Below, piece by piece: positions 1 to 7,032 of a stretch of DNA of 33,740 bases. Origin of the DNA: an uncultured Bacteroidaceae bacterium (lineage in GTDB: Bacteria; Bacteroidota; Bacteroidia; Bacteroidales; Bacteroidaceae). Within the stretch, counting starts at the first letter, position 1. Each line of letters starts with the position of its first letter. The notes beneath the pieces are model-generated. The model worked only from the letters and a program-made list of their open reading frames with translations, made no database searches and was not told the DNA's origin. The position numbers and the translations under genes are program-made. The stretch lies in contig CAJOLI010000027.1 in NCBI GenBank assembly GCA_905235285.1, positions 1 to 33,740 on the forward strand, written 5' to 3'.

Positions 1-1
1 C

Positions 2-190
2 CTATGGATGCTCTTTACCGGTAAGTTCCTCAGCCACAAGAGCGTGCGCTCTTACCGCACACCGCGCAAGATACGCTTCTTAGACATCCGCAAGGCATCT
101 GTCAGCACCGACGGCATCGTCCTCGAAGACGTACACTCGCCTTTCAGCGTCAGCCTACGGCAGGAATACGTCAACCTCATCATTCCGTAG
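2..190 (+). CDS. C-terminal end of a probable diacylglycerol kinase/YegS-type lipid kinase (partial)
   Basis: The reading frame is open from the left edge to a TAG stop, giving about 62 residues of a C terminus. The pattern (a run LFTGKFLSHKSV, a basic stretch, then a short beta hairpin containing STDG and ending VNLIIP) resembles the C-terminal lobe of the DagK/YegS/BmrU lipid kinase family, which usually contains a DGE-like turn and ends in a short hydrophobic strand with Pro. These kinases phosphorylate diacylglycerol or related lipids at the membrane. The catalytic domain lies outside the window, so the assignment rests on the tail alone. The stop codon is inside the first unit of the tandem array that follows, and the gene is convergent with the Crp/Fnr regulator. 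Confidence 0.45.
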   Translation, partial: LWMLFTGKFLSHKSVRSYRTPRKIRFLDIRKASVSTDGIVLEDVHSPFSVSLRQEYVNLIIP

Positions 191-384
191 TGACCATGAC
201 GGGCCGCTGACCTCTACCACATTCCGTAGTAGCCATGACGGGCAGCTGACCTCTACCCCATCATTCCGTAGTGGCCATAAACGGGCCGCTGACCTCTACC
301 ACATTCCGTAGTGACCATAAACGGGCCGCTGACCTCTACCACATTCCGTAGTAGCCATGACGGGCCGCTGACCCTCTACCCCAT
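182..384. repeat. Five-unit tandem repeat of 39-42 bp between convergent genes
   Basis: Units start at 182, 221, 263, 303 and 343, each opening with ATTCCGTAGT and closing with GACC(C)TCTACC. Spacings are 39, 42, 40 and 40 bp. The first unit contains the TAG stop of the left gene (188-190). The last contains the stop of the Crp/Fnr gene on the minus strand (CTA, 376-378). Internal units therefore carry copies of both gene ends. Unit variation is limited to GTGACC/GTAGCC/GTGGCC, ATGACGG/ATAAACGG and one GGCAGC. Confidence 0.9.
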
Positions 385-1074
385 CCGGCTAATCTTGGCC
401 AGCTTCTCCTCCTCAAGAATCTTAATCTTACGGCCGTCGACAGCCACAAGGCGCTCCGACGCAAAAGCCGACAGCGTGCGGATGGCATTGCTCGTAGTCA
501 TGTTCGAGAGGTTGGCCAAGTCCTCGCGGCTCAGGTAGATGCTGAGGGTGTAGCCGTCCTCTTCCAGGCCGTAGCTCTCCTTAAGGAAGAGCAGGGCATC
601 AGCCAGACGACCACGGATGTGCTTCTGCGTGAGATTCACCGTGCGCTCGTCGGCACGGCCCAGGTCTCCGGCCAACTTACCCATGAAGAACCAAGCAAGC
701 TGGGCATTCTCCTTTATCACGGCTATGACGACATCTATCGGGAAACACACTATCACCGTAGGCTCGAAAGCGATAGCCGAAAGCACGAAATTCTCGCCGA
801 CGAAAGCCGGGCGGTAGCCGAAATACTCCACCGGACGTATGACGCGGACTATCTGCGTGCGCAAGCCTATGCCTTCGCGACAAATCTTTACCTTGCCCGA
901 CACCAGACAATACAAGTCCTCTGGATGATCGCCCGAGGCATAAATCAGTTCGTTCTTGCGGTAGGTATGCACCGTGGCAACCTTGGAAAGACTCACACGC
1001 TGAGCCTCGGTCAACAACCCGAAGAGGTCGTTGAGATGCGGCAATAAATCTTTAATGTCAGGGCTTCTTTTCAT
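376..1074 (-). CDS. Crp/Fnr family transcriptional regulator
   Basis: A 232-residue cytoplasmic DNA-binding regulator. The N-terminal half is a cyclic-nucleotide-binding-type beta barrel (Y-R-K-N-E-L-I-Y followed by G-D-H-P-E-D-L-Y-C-L-V-S-G-K-V-K). A dimerisation helix and a C-terminal winged helix follow, with recognition region LSREDLANLSNMTTSNAIRTL. No Fnr-type cysteine cluster is visible, so an oxygen-sensing Fe-S role is not supported. The ligand is unknown. The frame extends upstream to 1149, but that region holds a promoter (TAATTTTG at 1114-1107), so I place the start at the ATG ending at 1074, giving a leader of roughly 25 nt. The gene diverges from the glycogen cluster and may control it, which is inference from position only. 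Confidence 0.88.
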   Translation of the reverse strand: MKRSPDIKDLLPHLNDLFGLLTEAQRVSLSKVATVHTYRKNELIYASGDHPEDLYCLVSGKVKICREGIGLRTQIVRVIRPVEYFGYRPAFVGENFVLSAIAFEPTVIVCFPIDVVIAVIKENAQLAWFFMGKLAGDLGRADERTVNLTQKHIRGRLADALLFLKESYGLEEDGYTLSIYLSREDLANLSNMTTSNAIRTLSAFASERLVAVDGRKIKILEEEKLAKISRMG

Positions 1075-1106
1075 TCTCTGAAGCTTCAATATTATGTTAT
1101 TCGGCA

Positions 1107-1137
1107 CAAAATTAGCCATTCGTAACGATTTATCAAA
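1107..1137 (-). promoter_or_regulatory. Promoter of the Crp/Fnr gene
   Basis: On the minus strand TTTG (1137-1134) is followed after 19 bp by TAATTTTG (1114-1107), matching the Bacteroidota -33/-7 consensus. It lies inside the longest open frame of the regulator and decides the start at 1074. Confidence 0.7.
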
Positions 1138-1166
1138 GGAATGACTCAACTTTTAATTGAAATATT

Positions 1167-1196
1167 TTTGCGAATGAGAATAAATTGCTAATTTTG
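1167..1196 (+). promoter_or_regulatory. Promoter of the glycogen cluster
   Basis: TTTG at 1167-1170, an 18-bp spacer, then TAATTTTG at 1189-1196, matching the Bacteroidota consensus. It predicts a leader of about 40 nt to the ATG at 1244. Its -33 element is 30 bp from that of the divergent regulator promoter, so one bound factor could affect both. Confidence 0.68.
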
Positions 1197-1243
1197 GAGA
1201 AATTTTAAGCTTTATACATCTAAATAATAACTAACACTAACCT

Positions 1244-3187
1244 ATGAGCTATTTACAGTTTGACAAGACCTTGATGACAAACCTGGAGGAGGCTCTGAAG
1301 AAGGAAGTGCTGCGCTCCAACCGCTCCGGAGCGTACTCGTGCTCGACAATCCTCGATTGCAACACGCGAAAGTACCACGGACTGCTCGTAGTGCCTGTGC
1401 CTGAGCTCGATGAGGAGAACCACGTGCTACTCTCGTCGCTCGACTGCACCGTCATTCAGCATGGCGCCGAATTCAACCTCGGACTCCATAAGTATCAAGG
1501 CGACAACTTCAGCCCGCGCGGACATAAATACATCCGCGAGTACGACTGCCAGCAAGTGCCTACGACCATCTATCGCGTAGGCGGAGTTATCTTGAAGAAA
1601 GAACTTATGTTCCAGCATTTCGAGGATCGGGTGCTCATACGCTACACACTGCTCGACGCGCACTCCAAGACAACACTCCGCCTGCAACCATGGCTCGCCT
1701 TCCGCAGCGTTCGCGAATTCACCCACGAGAATCCGAGAGTCAACCGCGACTACCAGGAAGTGAAAAACGGCATAAAGACTTGCATGTACCCCGGTTATCC
1801 TGAGCTCTTCATGCAACTCAACAAAAAGGCCGAATGGGTCTTCCGCCCCGACTGGTACAGAGGCGTCGACTATCCCAAGGAGACGGAGCGCGGCTACGCC
1901 TCAAACGAAGACCTCTACGTGCCCGGCTACTTCGAATTCGACATAAAGAAAGGCGAGAGCATCGTCTTCGCCGCTGGCACAAAGGAATGTAACCCCGCCA
2001 AGCTCAAGGACCTCGCAGACTACGAAGTGAACATACGCACGCCACGCGACAACTTTTACCATTGCCTCGTCAACAGCGCACACCAATTCCTCAACTACCG
2101 CGACGGCGAGACCTACGTGCTCGCAGGGTATCCTTGGTTCAAATGCCGCGCACGTGACCTCTTCGTCTCGCTGCCCGGACTGACGCTGACCAACAACGAA
2201 GTCGACCATTTCGAGCGCGTCATGAAAACAGCCGAGAAAGGCATACGGGAATTCATCGAAGGCAAGCCACTGAGCGTACTCATCTACGAGATGGACCACC
2301 CCGACATCCTGCTCTGGGCCATCTGGTGCATACAGCAGTACTGTAAATTCGTTGGCATGGACAAAGGCATCGCTAAGTACGGACAACTGCTGCGCGACAT
2401 CATGGAGTGGCTGCTCGCAGGAAAACATGGCAACCTCTACGTCCACGACAACGGACTCGTTTACGCCAACGGGCGCGACAAAGCCATCACATGGATGAAC
2501 TCCAGCCAGAACGGACGCCCCATAGTGCCGCGCTCAGGTTACATCGTCGAGTTCAACGCCTTGTGGTACAACGCCCTGAAGTTCAGCGCAAGCGTTTGCC
2601 GAACCATGAACGACGCCGCCGAGGCTGAGCCCCTGGAGGAGATGGCCGAGAAGGCAAAGAGCAGTTTCGTAAACACCTTCCTCAACGATTATGGCTATCT
2701 GCTCGACTACGTCGACGGCACCATGATTGACTGGAGCGTGCGCCCCAACATGATCTTCGCCTGCGCATTCGACTACTCACCTCTCGATGCCAAGCAGAAG
2801 AAAGGTGTGCTCGACATGTGCACAAAGGAACTCCTCACACCCAAGGGACTTCGCACACTCTCACCTAAGAGCGGCGGCTACAACCCCATGTACGTCGGAC
2901 CGCAAGTGCAGCGAGACTACGCCTACCACATGGGAACGGCGTGGCCATGGCTGGCAGGATTCTATCTTGAGGCATGCCTCAAAGTGTTCGGATACTCACG
3001 CGTCAGCTTCGTAGAGCGCCAACTCGTAGGCTACGAAGAGGAACTCTTCTACCATTGCATCGGAACGCTGCCCGAAGTGTTCGACGGCAACCCGCCGTTC
3101 CATGGGAGAGGCGCCATGAGCTTCGCTGCTAACGTCGCTGAAATAATGCGAGTGGTTAAACTCTTAGATAAGTATATAATGGAATAA
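1244..3187 (+). CDS. Glycogen debranching enzyme (amylo-alpha-1,6-glucosidase, GH133-like)
   Basis: A 647-residue cytoplasmic enzyme expected to hydrolyse alpha-1,6 branch glucosyl residues of glycogen. The N-terminal domain (about 15-280) has the bacterial GDE_N pattern: L-R-S-N-R-S-G-A-Y, then N-T-R-K-Y-H-G-L-L. The C-terminal (alpha/alpha)6 domain (about 290-645) contains PWFKCRARDLFVSLPGL, the signature PRSGYIVEFNALWYNAL (about 427-443), GTAWPWLAG and LPEVFDGNPP with E611, a likely catalytic Glu. One point differs from the family pattern as I recall it: the TWMD motif reads TWMN here (N419). The length is normal for the short bacterial type. First gene of a cluster with a GT4 enzyme 20 bp downstream, so probably co-transcribed. 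Confidence 0.92.
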   Translation: MSYLQFDKTLMTNLEEALKKEVLRSNRSGAYSCSTILDCNTRKYHGLLVVPVPELDEENHVLLSSLDCTVIQHGAEFNLGLHKYQGDNFSPRGHKYIREYDCQQVPTTIYRVGGVILKKELMFQHFEDRVLIRYTLLDAHSKTTLRLQPWLAFRSVREFTHENPRVNRDYQEVKNGIKTCMYPGYPELFMQLNKKAEWVFRPDWYRGVDYPKETERGYASNEDLYVPGYFEFDIKKGESIVFAAGTKECNPAKLKDLADYEVNIRTPRDNFYHCLVNSAHQFLNYRDGETYVLAGYPWFKCRARDLFVSLPGLTLTNNEVDHFERVMKTAEKGIREFIEGKPLSVLIYEMDHPDILLWAIWCIQQYCKFVGMDKGIAKYGQLLRDIMEWLLAGKHGNLYVHDNGLVYANGRDKAITWMNSSQNGRPIVPRSGYIVEFNALWYNALKFSASVCRTMNDAAEAEPLEEMAEKAKSSFVNTFLNDYGYLLDYVDGTMIDWSVRPNMIFACAFDYSPLDAKQKKGVLDMCTKELLTPKGLRTLSPKSGGYNPMYVGPQVQRDYAYHMGTAWPWLAGFYLEACLKVFGYSRVSFVERQLVGYEEELFYHCIGTLPEVFDGNPPFHGRGAMSFAANVAEIMRVVKLLDKYIME

Positions 3188-3207
3188 CTCCCTAAAATCA
3201 AGCAATT

Positions 3208-4485
3208 ATGAAAGTATTAATGTTCGGATGGGAGTATCCTCCTCACGTGTTCGGCGGACTCGCCACCGCTAACTACGGTATATCACAAGGCCTGAAAGCG
3301 CAAGGAGATATCGAGACGCTCCTCTGCCTGCCACGCCCCTTCGGAGACGAAGACCAGTCGGCGTGTAAAATCATAGGAATGAACTCCGTGCCTATCGCCT
3401 GGCGCGACGTCAACTACGACTACGTCAGCCAGCGACTGGCGGGCATAATGTCGGCCGACGACTACTACCGCTACCGCGACCACCTCTACGCCGACTTCAA
3501 CTACATGCACCTCAACGACCTCGGTTGCATGGAGTTTGCCGGAGGCTATCCTAATAACCTCACCGAGGAAATCAACAACTACTCAATCATCGCAGGCGTA
3601 GTGGCACGAACAGAGCAGTTCGACATCATTCACGCCCACGACTGGCTCACATACCCCGCTGGCATACATGCCAAGCAAGTCAGCGGAAGGCCACTCGTCA
3701 TTCACGTTCACGCCACCGACTTCGACCGCTCACGCGGCAACGTCAACCCCACCGTCTACGGCATCGAACGCAATGGCATGGACAACGCCGACTGCATCAT
3801 GTGCGTCAGCGAGCTGACACGGCAGACCGTCATCAACCACTACGGACAAAATCCCGCCAAGTGCTTTGCCATGCACAACGCCGTCTACCCTCTGGCACCT
3901 GAGCTGCAGCAGATTGTGGACCAGCGTCTGCCATACAAAGACCGCAAGGAGAAAGTCATCACCTTCCTCGGCCGCATCACCATGCAGAAAGGTCCCGAAT
4001 ACTTCATCGAGGCAGCCAAGCGCGTGCTCGAACGTACTCAGAACGTACGCTTCTGCTTTGCCGGCTCGGGCGACATGATGGACTCCATGATAGAGATGGC
4101 CGCAGCCTACGGTATTGCCGACCGATGCCACTTCCCGGGATTCATGAAAGGCAAGCAGGTGTTCGAAATCTTCCGCGACTCCGACGTCTATGTCATGCCT
4201 TCGGTTTCCGAGCCCTTCGGCATCAGTCCGCTCGAAGCCATGCAAAGCGGAGTGCCAAGCATAATATCCAAGCAGAGCGGATGTGCCGAAATCCTCGACA
4301 AATGCATCAAGACCGACTACTGGGACATCGACGCCATGGCCGATGCCATGTACTCACTCTGCACCAACGACTCGCTGCACGAGTACCTGCAGGTCGAAGG
4401 CAAGAAGGAAGTCGACGGCATCACGTGGGAGAAGGTGGGAGAGCGCATACGCCGCCTCTATGACCAGTGTCTGGCAAGATATTAG
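3208..4485 (+). CDS. GT4-family glycosyltransferase, glycogen synthase-like
   Basis: A 425-residue GT-B-fold enzyme, probably extending alpha-glucan chains in the cytoplasm. The N-terminal Rossmann domain opens MKVLMFGWEYPPHVFGGL, with the glycine loop that binds the nucleotide sugar in synthases. It also carries HAHDWLT (about 146-152), typical of glycogen/starch synthase-like GT4/GT5 enzymes. The C-terminal domain has FLGRITMQKGPEYFIEA and the E-x7-E motif in SEPFGISPLEAMQSG (about 333-347). The placement between a debranching enzyme and a GH57 protein matches the glycogen cluster known in Bacteroides species. The donor (UDP- or ADP-glucose) cannot be read from sequence. The start ATG at 3208 is 20 bp after the upstream stop and leaves the canonical N terminus intact. 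Confidence 0.9.
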   Translation: MKVLMFGWEYPPHVFGGLATANYGISQGLKAQGDIETLLCLPRPFGDEDQSACKIIGMNSVPIAWRDVNYDYVSQRLAGIMSADDYYRYRDHLYADFNYMHLNDLGCMEFAGGYPNNLTEEINNYSIIAGVVARTEQFDIIHAHDWLTYPAGIHAKQVSGRPLVIHVHATDFDRSRGNVNPTVYGIERNGMDNADCIMCVSELTRQTVINHYGQNPAKCFAMHNAVYPLAPELQQIVDQRLPYKDRKEKVITFLGRITMQKGPEYFIEAAKRVLERTQNVRFCFAGSGDMMDSMIEMAAAYGIADRCHFPGFMKGKQVFEIFRDSDVYVMPSVSEPFGISPLEAMQSGVPSIISKQSGCAEILDKCIKTDYWDIDAMADAMYSLCTNDSLHEYLQVEGKKEVDGITWEKVGERIRRLYDQCLARY

Positions 4486-4599
4486 CCTCAAGCTATACGC
4501 GAAGTCATGGTCTGAGGTTAAATATAAATACCACAGGCAACGGACACCGCAAAGCAGCTGACCACTTCTCATTTAACTTAAAACTAAAAACTTAAAAAC

Positions 4600-4614
4600 G
4601 CGGGCAACACCCGC
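4600..4614 (+). promoter_or_regulatory. GC-rich hairpin just upstream of the GH57 start
   Basis: GCGGG (4600-4604), loop CAACA, CCCGC (4610-4614), ending 7 nt before the ATG at 4622 in an otherwise A-rich leader. It could influence initiation at the GH57 gene relative to the upstream genes. This is inference from structure alone. Confidence 0.4.
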
Positions 4615-4621
4615 CCCTGAT

Positions 4622-6169
4622 ATGAAAACAATCTGCTTATATTTTGAGATCCACCAGAACGTGCACCTCAAACGCTATCGCTTCTTCGAGATAGGTAAGG
4701 ATCACTACTATTTCGATGACTACGAGAACGAGCGCGGCATCACAGAGACCGCCGAACGCTCGTATATTCCCGCCATCCGCACCTTCATCGAGATGGCCAA
4801 CATCTACGGCAAAGCCTTCAAAGTCGCTTTCTCCATCTCCGGATGTGCCCTGGAACTTCTTGAACAGTACGCACCCGAAGTGATTGAGCTGCTTCAGGAA
4901 CTTAATGACACCGGCTGCGTCGAGTTCCTGGCAGAGCCTTACAGCCACGGCCTGAGCTCCCTGGCCAACGAAGATGTGTTCCGCGACGAAGTGGGACGGC
5001 AGGCCAAGAAGATGAAAGAACTCTTCGGCAAGAAACCCACCGTGCTGCGCAACAGCTCGCTCATCTACAGCGACGACATAGGTGCTCTCGTAGCATCCAT
5101 GGGCTACAAAGGAATGATTGCCGAAGGGGCCAAGCACATCCTCGGATGGAAGAGCCCACATTTCGTCTACAACTGCGCCCTCAACCCCAACCTCAAGCTA
5201 CTTCTGCGCGACTACAAGCTCAGCGATGATATCTCGTTGCGTTTCAACGACTCCTCGTGGAACGAATACCCGCTCTTCGCCGACACATATATGGATTGGA
5301 TTGCACAGCTGCCCGAAGATGAGAAGGTCATCAACATCTTCATGGAACTCTGTGCACTCGGCATCTACCAGCCACTCTCGAGCAACATCCTCGAGTTCAT
5401 CAAGGCCCTGCCGGCCGTTGCCAAGGATCGCGGCATCACCTTCGCCACTCCTTCCGAAATCATTGCCAAGTCAAAGAGCGTAGCACCTCTCGAAGTGGCA
5501 TATCCCATGTCGTGGAACGACGAGGAACGCGACACCAGCTGCTGGCTCGGAAATGTAATGCAGCGCGAGGCCTTCGACAAGCTCTACAGCGTGGCCGAGC
5601 GTGTGCTCATCTGTAAGGACCGACGCATCACCCAAGACTGGGACCGCATCCAAGCCTCCAACAACTTCCGCTTCATGACAACCAAGAACATGGGCGTTGG
5701 ATTCTACCGCGGTATCTACGACAGCCCCTACGATGCCTTCACCAATTACATGAACATCCTCGGTGATTTCATCAATCGCGTCAATGCCCTCTATCCACTC
5801 GACATAGAGAACGACGAGCTCAACGCCCTGCTCACCACCATCCGCAATCAAGCCGACGAAATCACGGTGAAGGATGCTGAGATTGCACGCCTGCAGGCAC
5901 GTCTCGGCATAGAAGCCAGCGCCAAACAGAAAGCTGAGAAGAAGCAAGCTTCAAAGAAGGCTGCTCCTGCGAAAAAAGCTGAACCGGCAAAGGTAGCTGA
6001 GCCCGCTAAGAAGGCAGCCCAGGCTAAGAAGGCCGAACCCGCAAAGAAGGCTGTTCAGGCAAAAGCCGAACCGGCTCCCAAGGCAGCTTCTGCCCCCAAA
6101 GCAGAGTCCGCAAAGAAAGTTGAAGCCCCCAAGGCTAAAACGCCCGCCAAGAAAGCTGCCAAGAAGTAG
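4622..6169 (+). CDS. GH57-family glycoside hydrolase-like protein with altered motifs and Lys/Ala/Pro-rich tail
   Basis: A 515-residue protein whose first 430 residues align with the GH57 alpha-amylase/glucanotransferase type found in Bacteroides glycogen clusters: HLKRYRFFEIGKDHYYFDD, FSISGCALELLE, GCVEFLAEPYSHGL (98-111), GYKGMIAEGAKHILGWKSPH (161-180, nucleophile position E168 kept), then SWNDEERDTSCWLG and DSPYDAFTNYMN. Region I reads HQN rather than HQP. Region IV, which I recall as FMDYETFGEHQ with the acid/base Asp, reads FMELCALGIYQ (240-250), while the flanks align without a gap and no frameshift restores the motif. Residues about 433-515 are a repetitive AKKAEPAKKA-type basic tail, probably disordered. 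Third gene of the glycogen cluster, 136 bp after the GT4 gene. Family membership is firm; catalytic activity is doubtful. Confidence 0.85.
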   Translation: MKTICLYFEIHQNVHLKRYRFFEIGKDHYYFDDYENERGITETAERSYIPAIRTFIEMANIYGKAFKVAFSISGCALELLEQYAPEVIELLQELNDTGCVEFLAEPYSHGLSSLANEDVFRDEVGRQAKKMKELFGKKPTVLRNSSLIYSDDIGALVASMGYKGMIAEGAKHILGWKSPHFVYNCALNPNLKLLLRDYKLSDDISLRFNDSSWNEYPLFADTYMDWIAQLPEDEKVINIFMELCALGIYQPLSSNILEFIKALPAVAKDRGITFATPSEIIAKSKSVAPLEVAYPMSWNDEERDTSCWLGNVMQREAFDKLYSVAERVLICKDRRITQDWDRIQASNNFRFMTTKNMGVGFYRGIYDSPYDAFTNYMNILGDFINRVNALYPLDIENDELNALLTTIRNQADEITVKDAEIARLQARLGIEASAKQKAEKKQASKKAAPAKKAEPAKVAEPAKKAAQAKKAEPAKKAVQAKAEPAPKAASAPKAESAKKVEAPKAKTPAKKAAKK

Positions 6170-6236
6170 GGGTATTCCTGTTTCACAAGAACTTCCATCA
6201 AAGTGAAACGTGAATAAGCCTTACACACCCTAATCC

Positions 6237-6275
6237 AAAAAGGGATATGCCATCAATTAGGCATATCCCTTTTTT
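6237..6275. terminator. Bidirectional intrinsic terminator
   Basis: AAAAAGGGATATGCC, an 8-nt loop, then GGCATATCCCTTTTTT. The stem is followed by a T run on both strands. It lies between the convergent GH57 and thioredoxin-fold genes and can serve both. Confidence 0.88.
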
Positions 6276-6303
6276 AGTCATGGCTTAAGACGAATCCGAC
6301 GAG

Positions 6304-6807
6304 CTATGTTCCTTTCACAGCAGCAGGCGTCCAACTTCTGAAGAAACGCAGGACGCGTTCTTGATTGTAGCTTTTCCCTTCCTCAAGAAAGCTTGAATCC
6401 TGGATGTGAAGGACTTGTCCGTGCTCATCAAGGACAATGAAAACGGGGAACCCGAAACGCTGTGGTGACCCGAGTCGCCGCAGCAGGTTGGCATCACGCT
6501 GAGCTCGGGCTTCATCCGCCGAAGCGTTTCGTGGGTCGTAATTGACATGGATATAGACGAAACTATCAGCTATGACTTGATTTATCACACTATCTTTGCT
6601 GACAAAATCAGCAAAACGCAGGCACCAAGGACACCAGTTGCCTCCGAGCTGGCAAAGAACATATCGCCCGGATGTCTTAGCCTTAATTAATGCACTGTCA
6701 ATCTGAGCGATAGGGTCAATCGTTTCATTATAAACTCGAGGCAAACCTGTTTGCCCTTGCGCGACTATTGACAGGAGTAAGAAAACTCCAAACAGCAATT
6801 CTCTCAT
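6304..6807 (-). CDS. Secreted thioredoxin-fold protein (thioredoxin_7/DUF255-like)
   Basis: A 167-residue protein with a Sec signal peptide (MRELLFGVFLLLSIVAQGQ, cleavage probably after residue 18 or so), placing it in the periplasm. The redox motif is WCPWC (C59, C62) in GGNWCPWCLRFADF. The cis-Pro region FGFPVFIVLDEHGQ follows around residues 115-128. Both features fit the thioredoxin-like family that reduces or isomerises protein disulfides or handles reductant outside the cytoplasm. The partner is unknown. It is monocistronic, with its own promoter on the minus strand and a shared terminator with the GH57 gene. It diverges from lptD, whose product in other bacteria needs disulfide formation, but I see no direct evidence for a link here. 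Confidence 0.82.
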   Translation of the reverse strand: MRELLFGVFLLLSIVAQGQTGLPRVYNETIDPIAQIDSALIKAKTSGRYVLCQLGGNWCPWCLRFADFVSKDSVINQVIADSFVYIHVNYDPRNASADEARAQRDANLLRRLGSPQRFGFPVFIVLDEHGQVLHIQDSSFLEEGKSYNQERVLRFFRSWTPAAVKGT

Positions 6808-6856
6808 AGGCTAAATTCTTTTCTTTGAGACATAGTATAAAGGTGATTACCGACGG

Positions 6857-6885
6857 CAAAAGTAGTCAAATAATTTAAAGTACAA
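6857..6885 (-). promoter_or_regulatory. Promoter of the thioredoxin-fold gene
   Basis: On the minus strand TTG (6885-6883), 18-bp spacer, TACTTTTG (6864-6857). Fits the Bacteroidota consensus and predicts a leader of about 40 nt. Confidence 0.6.
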
Positions 6886-6960
6886 TCACATTATTCTGTT
6901 TTTTATTCTTTTTTCAGCTATTATTAATGCTACTTTGCTGGGTTAAAAAACTGAAAATAC

Positions 6961-6991
6961 TTGCTTATACGCCGTTTATAGTGTACTTTTG
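6961..6991 (+). promoter_or_regulatory. Promoter of lptD
   Basis: TTG (6961-6963), 20-bp spacer, TACTTTTG (6984-6991). Predicted transcription start about 35 nt before the GTG start at 7033, which supports that start. Confidence 0.65.
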
Positions 6992-7032
6992 CACCGCTTT
7001 AGTGCGGCCTGCATGCCGCCACCTTTCGTTAA

